Positions 1 through 5,481 of a stretch of 8,128 bases of DNA are shown here, piece by piece. The notes below the pieces were generated by a model. The model made no database searches. It had not been told where the DNA came from and worked only from the letters and a program-made list of their open reading frames with translations. The first letter of the stretch is position 1. Each line of letters opens with the position of its first letter. A program made the position numbers and the translations under genes. The stretch spans positions 1 to 8,128 of the forward strand of contig JAJZMA010000053.1 in assembly GCA_021850405.1 (NCBI GenBank), in the 5' to 3' direction. The DNA is from a bacterium (GTDB lineage Bacteria; Chloroflexota; Dormibacteria; Aeolococcales; Aeolococcaceae).

Positions 1-1
1 A

Positions 2-943
2 GCAGGAAGTACTGCGGCCCAGGAGCTTGCATTTACTCTTGCAGATGGTTTTGCCTATGTGGAGGGGGCGATTGCGGCTGGTCTGGATGTGGATGACTTC
101 GCACCCAGGATGTCCTATTTTTTCAACTCTCACATCGATTTCTTTGAGGAGATTGCCAAGTATCGCGCTGCCCGGAGGATTTATGCCCGCCGGATGCGTG
201 AAAAATATGGTGCACGCAACGAGCGTTCCTGGAAGCTGCGTTTTCACACTCAGACAGCCGGCTGCTCCCTGACTGCCCAGCAGATAGAAAACAACATCAC
301 GCGTACCGCGCTGGAGGCGCTGGCAGCTGTGCTGGGCGGCACCAACTCCCTCCATACCAATTCCATGGACGAGGTACTGGCACTGCCTACGGAGAAGGCT
401 GCCCAGATAGCCCTGCGGACCCAGCAGATAATCGCCTATGAGACCGGGGTCGCCTCTGTTGCCGACCCGCTCGGGGGATCATGGTTCATAGAGAAACTTA
501 CCGACGAGATTGAGGCGGAGGCAGAGCGCTATTTTTCAGAGATAGAGGCGAGAGGCGGGATGATTGCAGCGGTGGAAGAAGGCTATCCCCAGCGCGAAAT
601 TGCAGACGCCTCCTTCCACTATCAGCAACAGATGGAGTCGAAAGAGCGCGTCGTAGTTGGCATCAATGTGCTCGAGGGGGATGCATCCGGCGATGAGCCA
701 CCCGTGCTGGTCATCGATCCCAGGATTGAGGCAGAACAGATAGCAAGGGTGAGGGAGCTGAAAGGGAAACGGGACAACACAGCTGTTGCCAACCGGCTGG
801 AGGAGCTGCGGGAAGTGGCCAGGGGTGCGGAAAATGTCATGCCCGCTATCATGGCTGCTGTGCGTGCCAGGGCAACCGAGGGGGAGATAGTGGCTGCGCT
901 CAAGGACGTATTTGGGGGGTATCGGGAACGGCCCGTATTTTAG
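2..943 (+). CDS. Acyl-CoA (methylmalonyl-CoA type) mutase, large catalytic subunit, 5'-truncated by window
   Basis: This is the C-terminal 313 residues of a B12-dependent acyl-CoA mutase; the frame is open to the window edge. The family interconverts methylmalonyl-CoA and succinyl-CoA, or related branched acyl-CoAs, in the cytoplasm. The visible part opens with AGSTAAQELAFTLADG, typical of the catalytic TIM barrel. It continues with FFEEIAKYRAARRIYA, FHTQTAGCSL (the family's conserved active-site His in HxQT), NNITRTALEAL, GGTNSLHTNSMDE and VADPLGGSWFIEKLTDEI. It ends at VFGGYRERPVF with a TAG stop. No cobalamin-binding domain (DxHxxG) follows, so this is the stand-alone large subunit that needs a separate B12 subunit. 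None is encoded downstream here. The substrate-selecting N-terminal residues are outside the window, so methylmalonyl-CoA versus isobutyryl-, ethylmalonyl- or hydroxyisobutyryl-CoA mutase cannot be decided. The family call is firm; the exact substrate is not. Confidence 0.93.
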   Translation, partial: AGSTAAQELAFTLADGFAYVEGAIAAGLDVDDFAPRMSYFFNSHIDFFEEIAKYRAARRIYARRMREKYGARNERSWKLRFHTQTAGCSLTAQQIENNITRTALEALAAVLGGTNSLHTNSMDEVLALPTEKAAQIALRTQQIIAYETGVASVADPLGGSWFIEKLTDEIEAEAERYFSEIEARGGMIAAVEEGYPQREIADASFHYQQQMESKERVVVGINVLEGDASGDEPPVLVIDPRIEAEQIARVRELKGKRDNTAVANRLEELREVARGAENVMPAIMAAVRARATEGEIVAALKDVFGGYRERPVF

Positions 944-1012
944 CTGCCTTTCGCGCTGGTCCAGCAGCATGGACAGAGGCGTGTCGTGTACCGGTTTTCT
1001 CAAGCCGAATCG

Positions 1013-1507
1013 CTAGAGAAACCCCTCGCCACCTGCCGGCGGATCAGCTGCCAGGGTGGCAGCAATCTTTGCAGCGACAAGTGTCGGCTTGAACGGCTTT
1101 ACAACAACGCCAACCGCTCCTGCATCCAGTGCCCGCTGCTCATCCTGCGGATAACGGCTCTCAGTGAGTGCCATCCAGCCGAATCTGGGGGTATTGCTCA
1201 TGCTGGCTGCATAGTCAATACCGTCACTCTCAAGCGTTACGTCTACCAGGACCAGATCAAAGGCGCGGCTAGCCAGCTCATTCTCCATCTCTGCAATCGA
1301 CCGTGCCCAGGCCACGAGATAGCCTTCGCGCGTCAGCTTGTCCGAAAGTATTCTGGCTATCATCGGTTCGTCTTCTGCTATCAGCAGGGCACCAGAGCGA
1401 CCTGGGGTGCCCCCTTGCTGTGTGCTGTTTCCTCCTGCTCCGGTTCCGCCCGGTGCGTCGGGCTCATGACTGCTGTGTGTCGACGGATTGGGGACCATTT
1501 CGCTCAC
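1013..1507 (-). CDS. Stand-alone response regulator receiver protein
   Basis: A 164-residue protein. Residues 1-38 are a low-complexity Gly/Ser/Pro/Thr/Gln leader, and residues about 40-150 form a CheY-like receiver. The phosphorylation site is recognisable: acidic pair E45-D46 (LLIAEDEP), phospho-acceptor D89 (DLVLVDVTL), switch T115 (MALTES) and K137 (VVVKPF), preceded by the usual ALDAGA stretch. There is no DNA-binding, GGDEF or kinase output domain, so it probably acts by protein-protein contact or as a phosphorelay intermediate in the cytoplasm. The GTG start overlaps the TGA stop of the upstream zinc-binding gene by 4 nt (GTGA). This indicates one transcript and translational coupling; only a weak Shine-Dalgarno is visible. 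No histidine kinase lies in the window, so its partner is unknown. It ends in TAG, 69 bp from the stop of the convergent mutase gene. Confidence 0.9.
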   Translation of the reverse strand: MSEMVPNPSTHSSHEPDAPGGTGAGGNSTQQGGTPGRSGALLIAEDEPMIARILSDKLTREGYLVAWARSIAEMENELASRAFDLVLVDVTLESDGIDYAASMSNTPRFGWMALTESRYPQDEQRALDAGAVGVVVKPFKPTLVAAKIAATLAADPPAGGEGFL

Positions 1508-2247
1508 AGTCGGCCAGTGCGCTGTTTTTCCAGCTCATCCTCGATGCCTTTGTGGATGGCTTCCAGCAGGTCGTCATAGTATTCCTGTCGCTGTCTGGCG
1601 TCCCGCTCCACGGTGATCAACTCGCCAGCTCTCCGTGATGTAATCCAGGGTGGAACCCCTTTGCTTACGCGGCTCTTGCCCACTCGTATTATCACTTCGT
1701 CATCGGCAGTGTCTGCAACTTCGACAGTGATCTTTATGAGGGGCCCGGTGTGGTTGTATAGCTGCCAGACTTTTTGCCATGTGTGGAGGCCTGCAACACT
1801 TATGGGGACCACGTCGCCATCAGATATCAGCTCTTCATCGGGGTTTTTGAGGTAGGTCTCAAGCAGTGCCCGGATCGGTTCATTCATGGCTGTGGCAATC
1901 CATTTGACCAGTCCAGGAGCACGGCTTGTGACATCGGGGATTGGGTGATGGGGTGCATCTGCCTCGGACTGGGCTATGGCGCGCATGGTGCCAGTATGGC
2001 GTCGGCAGTAGCGCCTGTCGTCGACGAGCGACGAGTGCTTTTCACACCAGTGGCCAGCACACTGCTTGTTTCTCCGGTCTGTATACACACAGAGATAGGT
2101 CGGCAGGTTTGGGCAGCCCGTGGCAGAACATGGATCACGGCTTCCCGGGTCTGCCGGGGGCGGGGCCAGGGTTTCCTGGGGCAGACGATCAGCACCGCCT
2201 TGTCCTTTGCGGTCCCTTGGTTGCCGAAATGGTGTCCAGGGTGGCAT
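1504..2247 (-). CDS. Putative zinc-binding (B-box-like Cys/His) protein of unknown function, first gene of receiver operon
   Basis: A 247-residue protein I cannot assign to a named family. Residues 1-38 are Pro/Arg-rich and look disordered. Residues 40-84 hold a Cys/His cluster: C40, C45, C53, C63, C68, H71, C81 and H84, spaced CX4C-X7-C-X9-C-X4-C-X2-H-X9-C-X2-H. That is eight potential ligands, enough for two zinc ions in a cross-brace resembling B-box/RING-like fingers. Residues about 105-247 look like a soluble alpha/beta domain (VKWIATAMNEPIRALLETYL, IKITVEVADTADDEVIIRVG) with an acidic/basic helical tail. There is no signal peptide or membrane segment. The ATG is supported by GGAGAG (2253-2258) 5 nt upstream and by a promoter at 2283-2310. 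Its coupling to the receiver gene suggests that the two proteins work together, perhaps as sensor or adaptor and receiver. That is inference. Confidence 0.8.
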   Translation of the reverse strand: MPPWTPFRQPRDRKGQGGADRLPQETLAPPPADPGSRDPCSATGCPNLPTYLCVYTDRRNKQCAGHWCEKHSSLVDDRRYCRRHTGTMRAIAQSEADAPHHPIPDVTSRAPGLVKWIATAMNEPIRALLETYLKNPDEELISDGDVVPISVAGLHTWQKVWQLYNHTGPLIKITVEVADTADDEVIIRVGKSRVSKGVPPWITSRRAGELITVERDARQRQEYYDDLLEAIHKGIEDELEKQRTGRL

Positions 2248-2252
2248 CCAGG

Positions 2253-2258
2253 CTCTCC
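2253..2258 (-). promoter_or_regulatory. Ribosome binding site of the zinc-binding protein gene
   Basis: GGAGAG on the minus strand lies 5 nt before the ATG at 2247. It fixes the start codon of this gene. Confidence 0.65.
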
Positions 2259-2271
2259 AGTTCCAAAAAGC

Positions 2272-2283
2272 TGACAGCTGTCA
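2272..2283. promoter_or_regulatory. 12-bp perfect palindrome, candidate operator at the predicted start site
   Basis: TGACAGCTGTCA is a perfect inverted repeat. It touches the last base of the predicted -10 box and spans the predicted transcription start of the minus-strand operon, where a dimeric repressor would block initiation. A 12-bp palindrome is expected about twice by chance in a window of this size, so the case rests on its placement. Confidence 0.35.
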
Positions 2284-2310
2284 TCATAGCCGGATTGGGC
2301 GCTGGGTCAA
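2283..2310 (-). promoter_or_regulatory. Predicted sigma70-type promoter of the zinc-protein/receiver operon
   Basis: On the minus strand a -35 box TTGACC (2310-2305) is separated by 16 bp from a -10 box TATGAT (2288-2283). Each hexamer differs from consensus at one base. Transcription would start around 2276, giving a leader of about 29 nt that contains the GGAGAG ribosome site. The position, orientation and spacing all suit the gene starting at 2247. No transcript data are available. Confidence 0.6.
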
Positions 2311-2535
2311 TCGCATCAGAACATCAGAAGTGGATCTTCTTGTTCCTGGCGGCGAACTGCTGCTGGCAAAGGGCTTTCTGTCCACGCTGGCGGCAGCTCC
2401 CTTGCGTGCAGCGCACGGGCTTCCATGGCTCTTTTTGTGACAGAGGGCGGATGGAAGGTGCCACTAGCGTTAAAGTGGTGGTCTGACGGGGGGAGAAGCA
2501 CTGGAGGGCAGGAAGCCTGCCTTTGATGTACCCTC

Positions 2536-2540
2536 GGAGG
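2536..2540 (+). promoter_or_regulatory. Ribosome binding site deciding the CHAP hydrolase start
   Basis: GGAGG lies 6 nt before ATG 2547. The in-frame TTG 2523 and ATG 2526 further upstream lack such a site. If used, they would place this purine run inside the coding sequence and push the signal peptide off the N-terminus. Confidence 0.75.
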
Positions 2541-2546
2541 GCGGAT

Positions 2547-3743
2547 ATGGGATTGCGGCCGGGATTCAGGACCTGGGGTCTGATTGGTGCTGCCGTGCTC
2601 GTCCCTGTACTCATGTCTGCCTCATATTCAGCGGTGAGTGCCGACCAGTACACACAGCAGATAGCCCAGGACAACCAGCAGCTTGCGTCTCTCGCTGCCC
2701 AGGCCGCCAGCCTGCAGGGCCAGCTCGCAGGGGTGAATGCCAGGAAAGGTACTGCATCTGCTGACGCCGTTGCTACCCAGAAGCAGATTGAGGCATTGCA
2801 GCAGCAGATGCAGGCAGCCCAGGTCCAGCTGAATGCTGCCAATGCCAGGTGGGCCAATACTTCAGCGCAGGTGACAGTCGTGCATGGCCAGGTAGTGGCA
2901 GCACGGGCGCATCTGGCGTCCGTTGTGCGCCAGCTTTACCTTGAGAGCGCCCGTCCCCCACTCGCCCAGGCTGCGGTCAGCAATGGTGGTGTGCAGGGTG
3001 TGGTAGACGTAGCAATCACTTTCAGTTCGCTTGAGCAGGAGGTGGCCAATCTCACCACAACGGTGGAAAGTGAACAGAGTGCGCTGCTGGCTCTGCAGGC
3101 GCAGGAGCAGATCGAGGTCAACCAGGCCGATGCACTGGTTAACTCTCTTGCACAGGAGAATAGCCAGCTGCAGTCTGACGAGGCACAGTACCAGGCGGAG
3201 GTGGCGTCCCTCACCGGCCAGTCGCAGCAGATCGCCATGAATGCGCAGGCGATAGTGCAGAAGATCCAGAACGTCCAGCAGGCAAAGGCGCAGGCCCAGG
3301 CCAATGAGGCCGCCGCGCTTGCCGCAGCGGCAGCAAGGGCAGCAGCCGCAGCCGCTGCTGCCTACGGTTCTGGAGCGATAGGGTATGCAGCAGGACCGGG
3401 TTCCGCCGCAGCGTCAGATCATTTTCCCTGGGGTCAGTGCACCTGGTATGTGGCATCCCAGGTGTATGTCCCCTGGTATGGGAACGCAGACCAGTGGGTG
3501 GCTGGAGCTGAGTCCTATGGCTATCCTGTGGGAATGACGCCACAAGTGGGCGCGATCGTAGTCTGGGGGCCAGGGGGGCTCTACGACCCCTACTACGGGC
3601 ATGTCGCGTACGTGGTGGCAGTACAGGGGCCATCTTCATTTACTGTGGATGAGGCGAACTACTACGTGCCTAATGGGATAGATCAGCGCCAGGTCAACAC
3701 GCTTTACGACGTGGAAGGTTTTATCTATCAGCCGTCCAGCTAA
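2547..3743 (+). CDS. Secreted PcsB-like coiled-coil CHAP-domain peptidoglycan hydrolase
   Basis: A 398-residue exported cell-wall hydrolase. Residues 1-32 form a Sec signal peptide: basic RPGFR, hydrophobic GLIGAAVLVPVLM, and an Ala-X-Ala-like cleavage point after VSA (before D33). Residues about 33-250 are Gln/Ala-rich coiled coil with a break at 135-160 (GVVDVAITFSSLEQ), as in PcsB/EnvC-type regulators. Residues about 255-272 are an almost pure Ala linker. Residues about 290-395 are a CHAP domain with the catalytic Cys298 (GQCTWYVA), His352 (YYGHVAYV) and third-position Glu369/Asn371 (VDEANYY). CHAP enzymes cut peptidoglycan as amidases or endopeptidases. In PcsB the coiled coil is controlled by FtsEX, so a division role is plausible but inferred, because no ftsEX is visible. 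There is no lipobox or sortase signal. The TAA stop overlaps the convergent DUF2905 gene by 4 bp. Confidence 0.9.
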   Translation: MGLRPGFRTWGLIGAAVLVPVLMSASYSAVSADQYTQQIAQDNQQLASLAAQAASLQGQLAGVNARKGTASADAVATQKQIEALQQQMQAAQVQLNAANARWANTSAQVTVVHGQVVAARAHLASVVRQLYLESARPPLAQAAVSNGGVQGVVDVAITFSSLEQEVANLTTTVESEQSALLALQAQEQIEVNQADALVNSLAQENSQLQSDEAQYQAEVASLTGQSQQIAMNAQAIVQKIQNVQQAKAQAQANEAAALAAAAARAAAAAAAAYGSGAIGYAAGPGSAAASDHFPWGQCTWYVASQVYVPWYGNADQWVAGAESYGYPVGMTPQVGAIVVWGPGGLYDPYYGHVAYVVAVQGPSSFTVDEANYYVPNGIDQRQVNTLYDVEGFIYQPSS

Positions 3744-3967
3744 CGGCGCAGCACAATGTTGAGAATCACTGTTGCCAGGATGCTGACCAGTATCGAGGTG
3801 CCGAGCGGCACGGAGATCCGGGTGTTCCCAAGCCGGCCGGAAAAATCTCCAGGCAGTGATCCAAAGGGAAGGCGCAGCCCACTTGCGAGCGCTATGCCAA
3901 CGAGCGCAATTACTGCTCCAAGGATGATGAGCAGTTTTCCGGCGGTGGGCAGGTCCAGTCCGTTCAT
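3740..3967 (-). CDS. DUF2905 family small membrane protein
   Basis: A 75-residue protein matching the DUF2905 pattern. A first hydrophobic helix (about 10-29, GKLLIILGAVIALVGIALAS) is followed by the family hallmark LPFGSLPGDFS, then GNTRISVPLGTSI. A second helix (about 55-72) ends in a basic LRR tail. It should sit in the cytoplasmic membrane with two passes. The family is widespread in bacteria and its function is unknown. The length is normal for the family. The ATG at 3967 has no clear Shine-Dalgarno, and the gene begins close to the divergent dihydroorotase gene, so the two share a very short upstream region. Its TAG stop overlaps the CHAP gene stop tail to tail, leaving no room for a terminator between them. 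Confidence 0.88.
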   Translation of the reverse strand: MNGLDLPTAGKLLIILGAVIALVGIALASGLRLPFGSLPGDFSGRLGNTRISVPLGTSILVSILATVILNIVLRR

Positions 3968-4029
3968 ATTTTCACAGCGTAGCCTGTTTGGGATGGTATT
4001 TCCAGCATGATCCAGTCTGCCAGGTCACC

Positions 4030-4045
4030 TGAGAGCCGGCTCTCA
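4030..4045. promoter_or_regulatory. 16-bp perfect palindrome abutting the pyrC start codon
   Basis: TGAGAGCCGGCTCTCA is fully self-complementary and ends one base before ATG 4046. In DNA it could be an operator for a dimeric regulator. In RNA the arms could pair at least partly, and they contain GAGAG, the only Shine-Dalgarno-like run near this ATG, so pairing would hide it. If translation starts at ATG 4007 instead, it lies in codons 8-13. A perfect 16-bp palindrome is expected only about 0.1 times by chance in a window this long. Confidence 0.45.
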
Positions 4046-5383
4046 ATGAACTGCATACTCCGTGGGATCCGTGTACTGGATCCCCTGGGGCATCTGGATG
4101 TAGATGGCCAGGACGTGTGGATCTGTGACGGAAGGATAGTTGCCATTTTCAAACATATCGGGGATGAGATGGCCCCGGTTGTGGATCTGTCCCGTCCTGA
4201 AGGTGAGCCTTCAATAGTCATCTGCCCGGGATTTCTTGACCTGCATGCACATTTCCGCGAGCCTGGAGCGGAGGATGCAGAAACTGTAATCACCGGTGCA
4301 ATGGCAGCAGCAGCTGGAGGCTACAGCCACGTGGTTACCATGGCTGACACAACTCCTCCGGTAGATCTCCCGAACCGGGTAGCACAGTCATGTTTTCGGG
4401 CGGTGGCCACACGGGTCCGGTTGCTTACTGCTGCTGCACTCACCCTGGGTCGGGAGGGACAGCAGCTGGTTGACATGAAGGGATGCGTGGAGGCCGGTGC
4501 GGTCGCATTCTCAGATGATGAGCACAACCGGTTTTCCGGCCAGCTGCTGGCACAGGCGCTGGAGACTGGCGCCGCCCTGGCACGAACCATAATGGTCCAC
4601 CCGGAAGATGAAGAGATGATAAGGCAGGTCAACCGCGCGCTCGAGCCATCAACCCTGCTACCAGACCGCCCAGCTGCGGCTGAGGTTTCAGCAATAAGGG
4701 ACAGCTTGCGTGCGTTGCGCCACGCAAGGAAAGGCAGGCTGCACTTTCAGCATGTGAGCACTGCGCAGGCTGTGGAGCTTATCGACGGGGCCAAGATGGA
4801 AGGGCTGCCTGTGACAGCAGAGGTCTCGCCCCTGCATCTTGGAATGTGGCAACCCCTGGAGAGCCCTGTTGAGCCGCCTGGACTCGCAAAATTGCTTCCC
4901 CCGCTCCGTTCCCTGCAGGATCGCCTCGCGCTGGTGGACGGCTTGCGTTCCGGGGCGATTGATGCGGTAGCATCCGACCACTCTCCGCATGGCATGAGGG
5001 ACAAGTCAGGGCCCGAGGACGAGGCGGCACCCGGAGCCATCGGACTGGAGACAGCGCTTTCAACCTGTCTTACGTTTGGCGGAATGGGTGGCGAGTGGGT
5101 TTCTACGCTGGTTGAGAGGCTGACACAGGGGCCATTCCGGGTGCTTGGGGATGCTGCAGGAGTTGTCGAGCCACGGCTGCGCATTGGAGAGGCTGCTACA
5201 TGTGTGGTGTTTGATCCCGCGGGACAGGCTCCTGTGCGGGCAGACAATTTCCACTCCCAGTCCAGCAACACTCCGCTGCGAGGAATGCAGCTCCTGGGCC
5301 AGGTGCTACTCACCATCATTGATGGCGCGGTGGTTCACCACGATGTGGAGGGATTGCCATTCGACTCCCGGCCGGTCGAGTGA
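4046..5383 (+). CDS. pyrC: Dihydroorotase, class I (de novo pyrimidine synthesis)
   Basis: A 445-residue cytoplasmic amidohydrolase that cyclises carbamoyl-aspartate to dihydroorotate. Metal ligands are present: H67 and H69 (DLHAHFREPG), D157 (AFSDD, used in class I in place of a carboxylated Lys), H185 (MVHPED), H236 (FQHVST) and D311 (ASDHSPH). Substrate Arg71 is also kept. The C-terminal SSNTPLRG is typical. All ligands are intact, unlike the inactive pseudo-dihydroorotases. One oddity: the family's substrate-contacting Asn in MPNT is Asp101 (MADTTPP). The usual PHHL is also SPLHL here. I prefer ATG 4046 because MNCILRGIRVLDP matches the normal N-terminus. ATG 4007, 13 codons upstream in frame, is possible, with weak GGATGG at 3991-3996. 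No other pyr gene or pyrimidine-responsive leader is seen. It ends in TGA. Confidence 0.92.
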   Translation: MNCILRGIRVLDPLGHLDVDGQDVWICDGRIVAIFKHIGDEMAPVVDLSRPEGEPSIVICPGFLDLHAHFREPGAEDAETVITGAMAAAAGGYSHVVTMADTTPPVDLPNRVAQSCFRAVATRVRLLTAAALTLGREGQQLVDMKGCVEAGAVAFSDDEHNRFSGQLLAQALETGAALARTIMVHPEDEEMIRQVNRALEPSTLLPDRPAAAEVSAIRDSLRALRHARKGRLHFQHVSTAQAVELIDGAKMEGLPVTAEVSPLHLGMWQPLESPVEPPGLAKLLPPLRSLQDRLALVDGLRSGAIDAVASDHSPHGMRDKSGPEDEAAPGAIGLETALSTCLTFGGMGGEWVSTLVERLTQGPFRVLGDAAGVVEPRLRIGEAATCVVFDPAGQAPVRADNFHSQSSNTPLRGMQLLGQVLLTIIDGAVVHHDVEGLPFDSRPVE

Positions 5384-5428
5384 GCGCTTATTCATAGAGG
5401 TAAACTGGATAGCAGCGGGCTTGGCCGC

Positions 5429-5460
5429 CGGGTAGGGGCATTTGTCCCCCCGTCTTTTCC
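5429..5460 (+). terminator. Candidate terminator downstream of pyrC
   Basis: A stem of CGG plus GGGG (5429-5431, 5435-5438) pairs with CCCC plus CCG (5446-5452), with a 3-nt bulge and a 7-nt loop. It is followed by the T-rich TCTTTTCC. It lies between the pyrC stop and the next ribosome site, in the right place to end the pyrC transcript. The bulge and short T-run make it a moderate candidate. Confidence 0.35.
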
Positions 5461-5471
5461 TGGTTGAGATT

Positions 5472-5475
5472 GGAG
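5472..5475 (+). promoter_or_regulatory. Ribosome binding site deciding the start of the basic-tail protein
   Basis: GGAG, within GGAGAGATTA, stands 6 nt before GTG 5482. This favours GTG 5482 over the in-frame TTG 5464, which would place the site inside the coding sequence. Confidence 0.65.
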
Positions 5476-5481
5476 AGATTA

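Larger units (their letters stand above)
2248..2546. other. Divergent intergenic region between the zinc-protein operon and the CHAP hydrolase gene
   Basis: About 300 bp without a credible gene. The left end holds the minus-strand ribosome site, the palindrome and the predicted promoter. The right end holds a short perfect hairpin at 2507-2521 (GGCAGG-AAG-CCTGCC) in the leader of the CHAP gene, and that gene's ribosome site. I could not find a convincing plus-strand -35/-10 pair. The middle (about 2311-2500) shows nothing I can name. Confidence 0.5.

Noticed and set aside
943..968. Possible terminator hairpin (GCTGC...GCAGC) between the mutase and receiver genes
   Set aside because: Only five pairs with a long loop and no T-run. 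Not distinguishable from background.
536..1003. 155-codon minus-strand open frame opposite the mutase gene
   Set aside because: The plus strand encodes unmistakable mutase sequence. The minus frame shows no family signature.
986..1579. 197-codon plus-strand open frame opposite the receiver gene
   Set aside because: The minus-strand frame contains the complete receiver motif set. This one has no recognisable domain.
2316..2501. 61-codon minus-strand open frame in the divergent intergenic region
   Set aside because: GTG start without a ribosome site and an unremarkable product. A continuous real gene here is not supported.
3971..3999. Possible pyrC promoter TTCACA-N17-TGGTAT
   Set aside because: The -10 box matches consensus at only three of six positions and the call would be little better than chance.
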